64,000 nucleotides of DNA from Lineus longissimus (GCF_910592395.1 NC_088318.1:15996349-16060348); one strand, 5' to 3'. Positions 1 through 12,237 are shown, counted from the stretch's first letter. Made by a program: numbers and translations. The notes: generated by a model from the letters alone, not told the origin.

Positions 1-539
1 CGAAAGGATTCTTATCCGTACTGGCACGGCGGCTGTCCCGTATAATCCGAAAAATATATCTGTTTGTCTCAAGCTTTGGCTGATCTAATCATCTTATCTA
101 AAAAAGCACTAGTAACACCGATTCGTCACTGATCACTCAATACTGAAAGACCCAAATGAATAATCTCTCTACGACGATTCCAAGCAGAAAATGCACGCCT
201 TGACTCAAATCCAGGTAATTTCGTTTCATTCAAGAGCTAAATCATTCAAGCAATTGCCATAGCGAATATGGCAGGACATCAATCACATGACCTGACGACA
301 TCAAGGAGCATCCACTAACTTTTGATGCAGCTGGTCCGAATTGATTTTTTTGCGTATATGGCTTAACTTTCAGTCCTGCTCGTGCGCCCTTTTCACTTCT
401 TCGTACGTCGTAGACAAAGTCTTGGTTGGTGATATTATCGATACATTTGTTGTAAAGAAACTGAGCAGTTTACGTGCCTGTGACCGTGTTTATGACAGGA
501 ATGACAAAAGCAGGGATATCAGACGGATAACAACCAAAA
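1..539. other. No gene recognised at left edge
   Basis: I see no convincing exon, RNA gene or repeat here. The only open frame is short and has no family resemblance. It lies downstream of the 3' end of the first carbonic anhydrase gene. Confidence 0.4.
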
Positions 540-545
540 TTTATT
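540..545 (-). promoter_or_regulatory. Polyadenylation signal of carbonic anhydrase A
   Basis: AATAAA on the minus strand (TTTATT on plus), about 165 bases downstream of the stop codon at 708-710. It is a plausible 3' end signal, inferred only from motif and position. Confidence 0.45.
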
Positions 546-707
546 CGCAATACGTACAAGCAGGTCGATACACGACAACGACAGGATAAAACCCCGATTA
601 GAAGTTCCTCAAAAGAGCTCTTCTTTATACAAAGTAGTAATTGCAGATGTGCCGTTCGACGATGGTCTCCTCGAGTATAGTTGTGTCCGAACCGGATATA
701 TAGGTGT

Positions 708-3429
708 CTAGTAGCAGTTGACAGTCCTGCTGTTGAGAGGCTGTACTGGGCGGTAGTTCTCCTCGATGCCGGTCTTGGTGCGGAAGACGTTCAGCTAGAA
801 AGACAAGAAAAGTAGTGAAATAAGCAAACATTCCATTCTGTCCCTAAGGGCGTGTAGTGTCTTTCGGATTGGAGAGCTCCCGCTGCTATTCAAACGCATT
901 CTATTCCACGGGTGGTCTCGTCCGCATCGCCTCGCACTTTGAGCCGCATGGAGCGCTTATATGATGGTGATGATGTAAATCAGTGACCGAGTTCAAAAAT
1001 TGATAACTTCTCAAGGAAACTTGAAGTTGCGGGTTTAATCGTAGCTGTCGTAACAGAGCAGAGCTTAGCATCCTTGGACAGTTTCGTTTTCTATTGCAAA
1101 TTGTGGCTGGTTGTTCCAATCTGGAATCGTGGAAAATGTTCAAGGCGTACCTCAGGAGATGAGACGGAGAGCTTCTCCTTCATGACAGTCCATAAGACTC
1201 CCTCGTAGCATCCAGGCGTGGTCAGACTGCCGTAGTACCTGTAGTAGCCGTGGTTGAGCACAAACGTGTTCAGAAGGTTGTTCAGGCTGAATCCGGAAAG
1301 GGTTTGAGAAGTCTTGGCGTCATGACTGCCTGTAGGGAGGAGAGAAATGAAAATTTATACTTCGCATCAACTCAAAGTCATGTTTAGGGATTGCTCGGCT
1401 GATCTGAGTTAGTTGACGATGGTATCTGTCCAAGTCATAAGGATGCCAACAGAAACAATAAAAACACTTATTTTGGAGGCTCGAACTTGCGACCTGTCGG
1501 TTATGAGTACGACCATCTAGGCCACCATGCTGGCAATGCTGAGTGAATGCGGCTTACCTTGAAGGTTCATGCTAGTGATTGCAGAGATCATTTGGTTGGA
1601 ATTTCCCTCCTGAAAAAGTAATGGATTGCAAAATCATGACATACTCGTACGCAGTAATGCGGTCGTTTGGCTCGTGTGACATTGGGCAAAACACTTAACT
1701 TCTATTGCATCTCAGAGAAGAGAACAGCACTTACGTTGAAGAGAACTCCAATGACGGCGAGACCTCCCTTGTCGGCGGCATCGCTCACGCTGGAGAACAT
1801 CATGTTGTAGAAAACCATGTGCATCTGGAACAGTCAAAAGGTTAGCTTTAGCAGAATCTCTCCTTTATTCATGTAAAGTCATTGCCTTTAGCATACTCCT
1901 GGCGTAGCAGGCAATATAGTCCCCGGTAGAGTAAGTCCCACCCCACTTATTAATGGATGTATGATATTTTCTTGATTATTTCTCCTGAGAGCTAGTTTAC
2001 CGTGCCAAGTTTCATCGTGTTGGCTTCTACGGTGCCATTACATGTATAACATAGTGGCCGTGTTTATTTCTTTGTGCTCGGTGACATCTGTAAACGAAGG
2101 TCACACACATATCTGTGTATCTACATGTACTTACCTCAAGTGGGAAGGACTGTCCTCCGACGGTATGTTCTGATCCCTTGCCAGAGCCAGCCTTTCCCCA
2201 GTGGAAGTGGAGCTGTTCCATAATGAAAGTAGTAGAGCCGATCTTGGTGTAGACGTAGGCGTTCTTGGGCAGGTTGACTTGGACTAAAAGGAAATAAGAT
2301 GCTCTTAGTTACATGTATCTCGTCCCTTCGGCATGTCTATCTTTCGTGTGAAGAAAGGTCCAAAAAGGGAAAACGATATTTCAACAGAACCTTCACAGAT
2401 TGTGAGAACTAATTGATATATCAAAATCAATGCCAGTGTGTTGTATTGTAAATGGCATAATTCTCGTAAGCTTAAACAAAGGATTTCTGAGAGGCCACAC
2501 CCACCAAAGGCTCTGTTACTGACGAGACCATGTAGAGAAGGACACCTTTCATGTTAACACCAGCTTGCAGCATACTTACTTGAGTGTCCGTTGTTGATAA
2601 CATCCACTGTCATCATGTTGTCGTAACCGTACAGCCATACCCCGACGCCGTGGGAGCACTTCCCCGCCGGGAGGTCGACAGGGGACTGACTCCACTTACC
2701 GCAGTCGGGGTAAGATGCGGACCAGGAGGCTGGGTCGCCTGAAAATAGCAGACGAATCTATAGAATTTCCAAGCGGACGAAAATACCATTGTCCTGACAT
2801 CAATAACACCCAGAAATTAAAAAGGTTATAATTCACAGGCCGTTTTATTTTTGGTGGCCTTATTGAAGATTTTGGCTACCTGTGCCCCAAAGCTGAGTTA
2901 AAGGAGCGTAGTTTCAGGTTTCCAAGTTCCGTGATTTCTCCGAGGGGAGGGGGCAATGAAATCAAGTATGCGGACGGATCGGAAAATACATCATTGCTGA
3001 AGGTCCGGTTTTCGTCAACAGTGTAGAAGACTTTTGCAAGCTGGAAGACGGACACCATTTACCTAGGAATTCCTAACTCAAAGAATGATGCAAAACTGTA
3101 CTTACTGTAGGACCAGTCTGAAGCTGAAAAATATACAGAATTCACCATGTTAGATGAGATTCCAGTGGCGGTGATTGCGAGCAGTGTAAAACGACTCCTT
3201 TAGTTAATGATTTTTAAAATAAAACATTAGATTGAAAATTTCTAAAGGCTACTGATCATCAACTAAATATTGAAAACGTGTCATGTTTCGACCTAACGTT
3301 AACACTTGAAATGTAAGTTCTTTCAAAATACTTTTAACTTTCAAACTGTGGATATTTCAAATGCTGGACCTCACCTTGAGTAGCTGCTATAGCCAATGCC
3401 AGAAATACGACGACTGCAGACACTGCCAT
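708..3429 (-). CDS. Secreted alpha carbonic anhydrase A
   Basis: Hydrates CO2 to bicarbonate at a zinc site and is probably extracellular. Exons in coding order: 3375-3429, 3106-3123, 2580-2738, 2135-2283, 1735-1824, 1558-1609, 1151-1329, 708-794; phases close and give 262 residues. The first exon encodes a signal peptide (MAVSAVVVFLALAIAA). Alpha-CA marks seen: proton-shuttle His in NNGHS, zinc ligands in LHFHWG and EMHMV, the gate SEHT, and SLTTPG with the catalytic Thr. Two cysteines (in YPDCGKW and TTPGCYEG) match the disulfide of secreted isoforms. Exon 2 is a microexon of only 18 bases. The residue after the conserved TTP is Gly instead of the usual Pro. It lies head-to-tail with a second CA of identical exon plan, so the pair arose by tandem duplication. 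The 5' UTR and promoter were not identified. Confidence 0.93.
1473..1535 (-). repeat. tRNA(Met)-like SINE fragment
   Basis: Read on the minus strand, this intronic stretch has an A-box-like TGGCCTAGATGG, an anticodon-region CTCATAACC and a B-box-like AAGTTCGAGCC. No acceptor stem pairs around it, so it is more likely a tRNA-derived SINE head than a functional tRNA. It sits in the intron between exons 1558-1609 and 1151-1329 of carbonic anhydrase A. Confidence 0.5.
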
Positions 3430-4286
3430 CCTGAGACGTATAAATGTCTGATAACTTTGGGAGTCACTTACTGTTCCAGGTCAGCTGCCAAGTGTCGAGT
3501 TATAATCTCTTATCCTTTTTATAATCTGGTTGGACCATGTTAAAGGCACACTTCTTCAAACATATGTCTCTGCCTCTCTAAAATTACTGTAGAACCTCCT
3601 TGAGCGGAAAACCCTGAACTCTAATTTGGTCCCACATTTCTTTCAATTTTAATAGCTAAACAACTCACTATTAGGGCAATATTTTCCAATCCCTGTAACT
3701 TTTGAAAGGGAAACCTCTCTTTCATGAAATATGGGACGATAGTCAATATTATTCATTCCAGACTTCCCTCACAAATGGAATGTTTACCTTTTAGGTGTAT
3801 ACTAATGTTCCTTAAACAGCTGTCATGGAGGCCAGACTTATCTGCTTTTTAGAACTACAAAATATGCTGTAAAAAGCTGATTGCAGGAAGTTCGAGACTT
3901 TCAGGCGAGCACTGATATGATTTTTATTCTCAATCCATTTTGTTATATAATTTGGTAGTCGTCGGTCGTATTTATTGATATAACATCGTCCATTCGCTCG
4001 TGATTTTTTGTCTCCAATGGCAAGTCCTGTTCTTATGAATTTGCACTTTGCAATGGGTTCGAGGTCAAGGTTAAGGTCAGGGTCAATGGTCGAGGTCCAC
4101 CTGAAATACTCGGCGTCCCGACTCCAGTCGCTCCTGGCGTGTCTCAATGCATTTTCCTCGATCATCAGTAATAACAATGTACGAACGTCATATCTTTTAA
4201 ACCGCCGTGACGGGGTATTTGCTGCAGTGCAACCGAGGCGATTAGATCTAGAAAATAACGCGATAATTTGTCTCTACAACACTTCT
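3430..4286. other. Intergenic spacer between the two carbonic anhydrases
   Basis: No exon found. Short open frames overlap on both strands near 3.8-4.3 kb (up to 121 codons on minus) but have no signal peptide, motif or splice support. About 3587-3644 resembles one end of the MITE at 36181-36356. The 5' region of carbonic anhydrase A must lie at the left side of this spacer. Confidence 0.4.
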
Positions 4287-4292
4287 TTTATT
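4287..4292 (-). promoter_or_regulatory. Polyadenylation signal of carbonic anhydrase B
   Basis: AATAAA on the minus strand about 90 bases beyond the stop codon at 4383-4385, a normal distance for a 3' UTR. Motif and position are the only evidence. Confidence 0.5.
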
Positions 4293-4382
4293 CGAAGATA
4301 AAATATACATGAGAAAACTGGAGTTTATAATGATGAATACACTGTTGTTCCATTCCTTATTGAGTCACAGAAACGTGAAATA

Positions 4383-7300
4383 CTATCCTGAACTTATTTT
4401 TACGATGGGGCCACTAGATATCTTATAACAGGTGATTTTCCTTCCATTGAGCGCCTGAATCGGACGGTAGTTGTGGAGTATACCAGTCTTCGTGCGGAAT
4501 ACATTCAGCTGAAACCAAAGAAATAAATACTTGTCATCCACATCCACATCAGTATCATCCACATCAGTATCATAATCAGCCTCAAATGGTACGAGGAGTC
4601 TTTACGGATGATTATCATAATCATTGTGGCCGTTGGCGTGGTAGAGAGGGGAAGCGGTGGGGAGCCGCAGGTCGACGCGGTTTCACAGGCGTTAGATTAC
4701 TTTCGATGTAAGTTATGAGCTCAGCTATATTAACTGACCACAACAGCCTGTGAAAGCCAAAAACCACGACGGTTCCCGCTTGAATGGAACCGGACCTTTC
4801 GAATAGAAATTGTAAAATTGGCTCGTATGGTGATGATCAATGGAAACGCCAGACAAGAGATTCTATTCAGCTGCTGTGTTTTTGTGTAAAATCGCCTGAA
4901 ATTCCAATGCCTTCATACCTGTTCTTCAGAGACGGACAGCTGCTTCTTAAAGATAGTCCATTCGACTCCCTCGTAACATGGCGGAGTGGTCAGACTGCCG
5001 GAGTATCTGTAGTAACCACCATTGAGCACGTGTTTGCCGATCAGGTCTTGAAAGCTGAAGTCGGGCAGTGGGTGCGACTTCGTGCCACTGTAGTGCACTG
5101 AAATAAACGACAGTTATGGAAAATTCGATAACTGCAGCGAGAGATTAAACAGAACTATAATTACTTCGATGTCGAAAAATGAATCATGCAAAAAGCACAA
5201 TGAAGCTCAACCTTTATTGTATTCTGATCACGAGACCTGGCAAAGTTGTCAAAAAAGGTAACTAGAAACTAAATGTTTACAAAATAACACTCGACAGACC
5301 AACTTTTTTAATAGCATCACCAACTGGAAGACAACTAAAGCTTTCGAACCAATGCTCACCGGGTTATGAGCGTCACACAATTAAGCACACTAACCAAGAA
5401 GTAACTGATTCAGTGATTGTAACTTACTTTCTAATTCGGGCACTTTTTTGACAAGATTTTTCAGGAAACGGTTGGGTTTTACCTTCTGAAAAATCATATT
5501 TGACCATCATGAATGACTAGAATGTGCATGTATGAAAAGTGTTCTGTCAGTACCTGCACTGAACGATAAAAACAATGACGATAAAAGTGTAAATAACATG
5601 ACAATAAAACCACACTTGGTATCGCACACATTTAAAGCGGAGATTCACAATTGCGACATTGGCTCGCGATGAATCCGATGGACGCGTGGCATGTGGTATT
5701 CTCCAAGGTAGACATGATATTCCGCGAAGATGACGTCACTGCAGCTGCTGCCCTCTATTTTCCCATCGCTGAATTACAGGCAATGTCGGACAAACATGCG
5801 GTTTCGTAATGTATTCAGGCTTTCGAACTAGGGCAGTTAGATTCAATCTGGCACATGTCCGAGTGTTGGAAATACTACATAATAATTCTGAATATTTCTT
5901 TCTCTGACTCTATGGTATCATTCATACTAAAAACAATGCAGGGTCAAAGATAATTGACTTTGAAATAAGCTCAAATGCGTAGAAACAAGTGTCGATGTCC
6001 GACTGTCACGTGACTAAAACGTCATCAATATCTTATGCAAATGACCTTGACCTGACATATTCTCTCTGCCAGTATTGGCGACCATTACGCGTGTATTGCG
6101 TGTAGTGTACACATATAAGTCGCTATGGTGAAATGAGGAGTAGGCCCTATGATATACATGCTGGCAGATCAGAATTATTTCAGCACTAAATCTTGAATGC
6201 TGCTATGGCGCGTGGTCAAATTTACAGCATGAGACCTTACATTGAAAAGGAATCCAAGGACAGCCAAGCCTCTCTTGTCGGCAGCGTCATTAACATTCTT
6301 GTACTTCTTGTTGTATGCGACGATGTGGAGCTTGAAAGGGCGAAAGTGAAGGTTTAAGTCTTTGATTGGTCGAGGTTGAATTGTGTGTACCAATGAAAAC
6401 GGATCAAAATGTGCGGTATACCGATCGTCTCATAATCCCTGGTGATTCGAACGGGAACAAGTTGGGAGATGTTGAATCAAAAAGGCCATCAGACTTCGCG
6501 TTGACACAATATTCGCCTCATTTCCGAAAGGAATTACTAAAATTACACAACCCAAAATAGAACTTTCTGATTGGCTCATGGCAACATGAGCAGGCCGGGA
6601 TGTAGAGTTTGGCACTTTCGATTGGACAACCGACGAATAAACCTTAAATGAATTCTTCTTTCGGAAATCTCTGAATATAAGGGAATCCGTTGCTCTTCGA
6701 GGGCGGGGGAGGGGGGTGGGTACTAAAAAACATTCAATAGAAATGAAATTGTTTACATGTATGTCCTTGTAGATAACATGTTTTACATGTCTCATGAAAA
6801 GCAAACCTACTTCAAGAGGGAATGCCTGCCCGTCAATGGTGTGCTCAGAGCCCTTGCCCGATCCTTTCTTCCCCCAGTGGAAGTGGAACTGCTCTGCAAT
6901 GTAGGTGGTACCATCGATCGTGAAGTTTACGCCGGCATCTTTTGGTAGGTTGGACTGAACTGCAAAGAAACACGTCAGTTCATTGTGAATGTAAAGGATA
7001 GACCGACCAGCCGCCTTGCGTCATGTGCGTTTTTCTGTGTTTCTTTCCTATTGAACAGTCATGGTCTCTCCAGCTGTCTAGTGTAGGCTTATGGACGCTC
7101 TGAAATATGGAGAACAGCCAGAGATGTTTCACCGTCGGTCTCGAATATGATGAGGGCCAGTCTGTTGAATTCCGCATAGCGAGCTGCAGACCCAACATTT
7201 GGACGATGGTTTCGAACCATGTCAGAGTAAGCTCATCAGCAGAAATGAAAGAAGAACAACACTTACTCGAATGACCATTGTTCACCACGTCAACGGTCAT

Positions 7301-10170
7301 CTTTTTCGTCAGGCCGTTTATGGTAAAGGGCTGTGTCGTCTTCACTCCTTGCGCTTTACAAGTCGCCTTGGGAATGTCGATGGGGGATTGGCTCTTCTTG
7401 GAACATGCCGGGAACACTTTGTACCATGTAGACGGAGGCTCGCCATCCGGCTCTGTAAACAGCAGAGTCAGGAAATAATATAGTTTAAGCATTTCCCCAT
7501 CATTTCCCCATCATTTCCCAATCGGTTCATCTTCATCAACTGTTGGCCTTCAATGATTTTGCAACCGTTAGATAAGCTACGATCAAATAAATATGCCGAA
7601 AATATGAAGACGGGCCTGCTTTACATGTATTTCCCAGCGGGCACACTTGGAGCCGGAGGAAGTATTCTGGTAACTTCAGAGTCAAATGATATAGCCAATT
7701 GCACTCTTTCAGTCTGTAATAGTGTTGGTCTCTAGAGTTTATTCATAATCAGAAGATTATGAGTCAAATAACTCAATTTCATAATAAAAAAGAGGTTGAT
7801 GTTTCTTATTACAATTCATAATCACATGTGTGTACTCTAGTGCCGTCGATCTAAAACCGCTTCATTTTGAATTACTAAGATATCGTCACGAGAGCCAAGC
7901 CGAAACACGGCGTCACCAATCTAACTTTTGAGCATGAAATCCAACGACCGTGTTATCACCCGTTTCTTGAATACAAAGAAACGGTCTTATACTATAGATC
8001 GGTGAAACTAAAGTTCTGTTAGTCACACTATAGCAACGGCGTGGCGTTCAATCAATCTTACCATACGTCCAACTGCCAGATGCTGAACCTGAGTATAGAA
8101 AAAGGAGTACGTTAGAAATATACAACACCTCATATACAGTACATTAAAAACTTATTACTTAAAATACTTATCACTTCGAAAAACCCAGAGGAGTGTACAC
8201 ATAATTCTACCATTACTTACTAGTCCGTCGTCTGTGTATACCACAGTAATCACGAAGATCACGTCGTGTCTCTCTTTTAGCAACCAGTTCATCTCCATCA
8301 ACACCAACGTCAGATTTTCGCTTAGCCATGAAGTAGCCGGGGAAGAAGCTCGGAAGAATCCGGGATGAAGAGTTACTCCAGACGGAAGTTTTAGTTGGCC
8401 TTTACCTAGCCTGGTCTGTTATATTCTTCATTAGCAATCTCGACAACCTCAAATGGTAGGTCCAAACATGGACCAAGAAGATGCAAGAGGCATGCAAAGC
8501 TATTTTCATGCAGTCATTTAATGAATCAAGCTTGAAATGTCCTCCTTCAAAGAGTCATGAGTCATGCAAAACGACATACATGTGCATCCCTTCCTATTGT
8601 CATAAACCGTTCAATTGAGATTAGGAGCGTAACCTTGGAAAACTTAGGTGTAACCAAGACAACATTAATAAAGAGTGAAATCCGTAGCAAACGTGTGATG
8701 AGAAATTGTCAACTGAGAATGTAATCCTGATACACACAGAACGCACACAAAGGTATACACCGATACCTTGAAGAAAATGGTAAGCTGAAGGAAGGTTGCA
8801 CGAACCTCAAGTTACTGGGAGTGAATAATGACGAAGAGTGTGAAGATAACCTAGGAAAAGATTCACCTTTACTCGAGAAAGTTGCAAGAACCATTTTGTT
8901 TGGTGGGGAAGAGGGATCTACCCGAGGCCAACCAATCAGATAACTTCTTAGATCTAGAAGCTAAATGTCACCAGACGCCTTTTTATCAGCGGTTCATTGA
9001 AAGAGCAAAGGTGGTATATTCTAAGGTGGTATTTCCATAGATGGCTTTTGTTGTTGTTGAAGCATATGTTTGCCTTCTTCATCTGTATCTATAACTTCTT
9101 GTTCAAAGAACGCTACGGCAGTATTAATAAATCTTACATATGTGTCGGAACGTGAAAGCATACGAATCATTTTACAGGCATTATTTCATAACTTCGGACA
9201 CAGCTATATATCTACAAAGTTTTGGAATCACCCATCACTTATGTGGTATGGGCATAGAAAATTTCATGATGGGTAATTTGCAGAACCTCGGAGAATGAAA
9301 TGATCACATATTGTCAATCAGCCGCGTCTACCCATCGGAGACAATGTGGCATTGTCCTCAAGCCGGGTGGGATGGGTCACAGGCCTCTGATGGAATGTAT
9401 GAAATTATATGTGCGTTAATCGCATGATTCAGATATTCACATTAGCGGGCTACAATCATTAGGACGAACATATTGTTTGAATTTTGTAATTATATGTATG
9501 AATAATAAAGGGCATTGTATTAGAAAATAAACGTACAGCCTTTATGGCAAATGTCGAAACCGTATGAAACAATGACCACATCAATTTTGTTCGCCCTCTA
9601 AATGGGAATCTGACATTCTGTTATCCAAAGGTTTTTGACTATATTTGAAAGAACTTAACTAGTTACCAGATGCACCTAGTTATCAAATTTCATGTTACAG
9701 AAATGTCTTAATGTCTTTTCCCACTTCTCCTGCTCCTTGTAGCTTCCCGTGGAAATCAGAGCGCTATGTCCTCGCTGATGTGGGGTGTCCGTGGCTCAAT
9801 GCGACATTGATTCCTCGGGGTGAAGATAGAAGCCAGATCCACTTCCCAGTGAATTACGAGAAGATCTGAATATGCTCCAATCAAATCATGCATTCTTAGA
9901 CATACCATAAAATGTTTTTCGCCCAACACAAATATGCACCACGTTTTCCAGCAATGTGAAAAATCCTTAGAGAATTTTTGCAATCTCAAATGTATTTGGT
10001 ACTATGACATGTATGACAGAACGACTTTGATTCCAAAAATGAACTGACTGTCTTAAGAGCATATCTTCAAAAATTCCGAAAGCAGAAGAAGATGAAGAAG
10101 AAGATAAAAAGTACTTGCCTTCTTTGACGAGGACGAACAGGAGAGCGATAAATAGCTGGATTAACGCCAT
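4383..10170 (-). CDS. Secreted alpha carbonic anhydrase B
   Basis: Zinc CO2 hydratase, probably secreted. Exons in coding order: 10119-10170, 8062-8088, 7267-7452, 6811-6959, 6241-6330, 5428-5485, 4919-5097, 4383-4508; the frame closes at 288 residues. Exon 1 gives a signal peptide ([15 protein letters not shown]). Alpha-CA hallmarks: SGSWTY near the start, QSPID, NNGHS (proton shuttle), FHFHWG and ELHIV (three zinc His), SEHT gate, and SLTTPPC with catalytic Thr. Cysteines in FPACSKK and TTPPCYEG fit the secreted-type disulfide. Exon sizes and phases match carbonic anhydrase A (149, 90 and 179-base exons are identical in length), showing tandem duplication. Intron 1 uses a GC donor (AAG|GCAAGT); the nearby GT site would break the frame. 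The start has a good context (CGCCATGG). Confidence 0.94.
5719..6048 (+). repeat. Copy 1 of a dispersed MITE-like repeat
   Basis: About 330 bases in an intron of carbonic anhydrase B are clearly similar, base by base, to the reverse complement of 54005-54367. Shared landmarks include GACGTCACTGCAGCTGCTGCC near 5731-5751, AATTGACTTTGAAATAAGCTC near 5954-5974, and GTCACGTGACTAAAACGTCAT. The left terminus ATTCCGCGA is present here. The right terminus seems truncated, because the matching CGCGGAAT end is missing. Confidence 0.8.
6566..6640 (+). repeat. Short dispersed repeat, copy 1
   Basis: This intronic segment shares CTTTCTGATTGG and a second block (AGAGTTTGGCACTTTCGATTGGACAA, with substitutions) with 14910-14985. 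Its family is not recognised and its ends are not defined. Confidence 0.35.
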
Positions 10171-10744
10171 GGCGATCTATTGAGTGAGTGAGTCCCCAAG
10201 GCTCCGATTCGCTCCCCTATTGAATCGGGATGTCCCATTATTGCAACCGGAATGTCCCAATCAATGATTACATCAGTGTATTTGACACTGCCACACACTG
10301 ACATCCGCTGAAAGTATGAAATTATAGACTTGGCCTATTGCTTAAAGTACTAATTTCGAAGGCCGTACACGTGGTAAAGCTATACCGGTAGATTTCATGA
10401 GATTTTATGCACGATTATATATTCAAGGACTTTCACCTGCACCTTTACAACACTAAGTTTGGTGATTTACCAAGATTTCGAGTCAATACCCTTCGCTTCA
10501 GGGCACTTCACTGGGCTCTTACCGAGCTTATGCGACCGACCCTGGCCTTCCAGGATGCAGTAACCCCCCCCCCCATTTTTTTGCAAAGCATGAATGAATT
10601 TCTTTTCAGGTAGCTGAAAAGAGTAGAATATATGTATTCTAAGAATTCTAGTGCTTGTTTGGAAAGCCGGGCTAGCCAAATAGTCACTTTAAAATAATTT
10701 GATTTCGACATAACACTGACCAGCTTATTCCAGGGCCTATACTA
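10171..10744. other. Upstream region of carbonic anhydrase B
   Basis: No gene seen. It should contain the promoter of carbonic anhydrase B, but no clear TATA box was identified. A C9 run lies near 10565-10573. At about 10664-10694 there is a palindrome-rich element (AAGCCGGGCTAGCCAAATAG) also found at 12538-12557, on the other side of the Tc1 element. Confidence 0.35.
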
Positions 10745-12237
10745 CAGTTGAGGTCAGAAGTTTACATACACCTGGGTTGAAAACGTTCAACTCAAATTTT
10801 CAAAAGGTTTCATTGTACTTACAAAAACGATTTTGATGTGATAATATACCTCGGAGGTCTACTTTATTTTCTTACTGCATTCGTTTATTTCAGTTTCTTT
10901 ATTTCAGAATTATTTGACACAGTTTGATATCTCCATTAAAACCAGTGGGTCAAAAGTTTACACACAGTAATACTTCAATACTTGGTACATTGCCTTTTAC
11001 AGCAATCACCTGACTCAGACGTTTGGGATAGCCATCTTCAAGTTTCTTACAATATTTTTGGGGAATTTTGGGCCATTCCTCCTGGCAGAAGTTATGTAAT
11101 TCAGTCAAATTTGTTGGCTTCCTTGCTCTGACCCGCTTGTTAAGTTCAGTCCAAAGGTTTTCGATTGGATTTAAATCTGAGCTTTGTGAAGGCCACTCTA
11201 AAACCTTCACTTTGTTGTCCTTAAACCATTTGGTGACTACTTTTGCCGTATGCTTGGGATCATTGTCTTGTTGAAAACACCAACCCCGACCAAGCTCCAA
11301 CATTTGGGCAGAGGCCTTGACATTATCATGAAGAATCTGGATGTAGTATTCTTTTTTCATGATACCATCTATTTTCTGGAGTCTTCCCATTCCTGATGCA
11401 CAAAGCAGCCCCAGCCCCAACCCCGGATGGCCAACCACCTGGCGCACAAGGTCTCTCACTTCGGTTGGGGCACCTGTGGAAGATCTCCGCAGTTCTCTCA
11501 GCAAATCTTCGAAATCGCTAGCATTCGCTAGCAAATTTAAATTGTTTGTCATGATTGTAGGGGTTTAACCCTGGAGATGTTTGCAAATTTGCTTTTTTTG
11601 CTGACCTGGGGTTGATCTTCACCTTGCGCACCACGGTCTGTTCATCTTTGGGGGTCAGTTTCCGTTTTCTTCCGCTCCTTGGCTTGGTTTGGTCCCGAGG
11701 TCCATGTACTTCTTGACGATGGTCTGAACGGAAGACCTGGGTAGATTCAACTGCCTAGCAATGTGGCCTAGTGAGGACCAACCACACGTCTTCTAAGGTC
11801 TTGGCTGTGCTCTTTGGATTTACCAATCTTGTCTCAATGCTTGTGAACATTGGAATGGGCTGTACACTATAAAAACGCCTTTTATATAGCCCCTAAAGAA
11901 TGCTTGGGTTATTACATAATTTCTGTAGTGGCCAATGGCCTGTGAAATCATCTGTGAGGCCCTAGATGTCAATTTCTTGATGATTCAGTGTTGTGTTTTG
12001 AGAGTTTCACTTGGTGTATGTAAACTTTTGACCCACTGGCTTCAATAGAGATATCAAACTACGTCAAATAATTCTGAAATAAAGAAACTGAAATAAACGA
12101 ATGCAGTAAGAAAGTAAAGTAGACCTCTGAGGTATATTATCAAATCAAAATCGTTTTTGTAAGTACAATGAAACCTTTTGAAAATTTGAGTTGAATGTTT
12201 TCGACCCAGGTGTATGTAAACTTCTGACCTCAACATG
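10745..12237 (-). mobile_element. Decayed Tc1 element of Sleeping Beauty type (IR/DR)
   Basis: A 1493-base DNA transposon bounded by TA target duplications (10743-10744 and 12238-12239). Terminal inverted repeats of about 220 bases carry two direct-repeat motifs at each end: an outer one (TTGAGGTCAGAAGTTTACAT and its complement at the right end) and an inner one (GTGGGTCAAAAGTTTACACA at about 10945, complement at 12014-12039). This inverted-repeat/direct-repeat arrangement and the motif itself are those of the Sleeping Beauty/SALT group of Tc1/mariner elements. The internal transposase is broken (see the pseudogene entry), so the copy cannot move autonomously. Confidence 0.92.
10968..11880 (-). 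pseudogene. Tc1/mariner transposase, degenerate
   Basis: On the minus strand the C-terminal half of a DD34E transposase is readable at about 10968-11400: GRLQKIDGIMKKE, then QQDNDPKHTAKVV (second catalytic Asp) and SSDLNPIENLW (the Glu), ending in EGYPKRLSQV-like sequence. Upstream, HTH-domain remnants (GRKRKLTPKDEQ, VKINPRSAKK) occur at about 11580-11800 but in broken frames. Between them, about 11400-11570, the part expected to carry the first catalytic Asp (DESKF-type region) is missing and replaced by unrelated sequence. No active enzyme is possible from this copy. Confidence 0.88.

Noticed and set aside
4008-4301. Overlapping open frames between the carbonic anhydrase genes
   Set aside because: No motif, no splice sites joining to neighbours, and both strands are open to similar extent.
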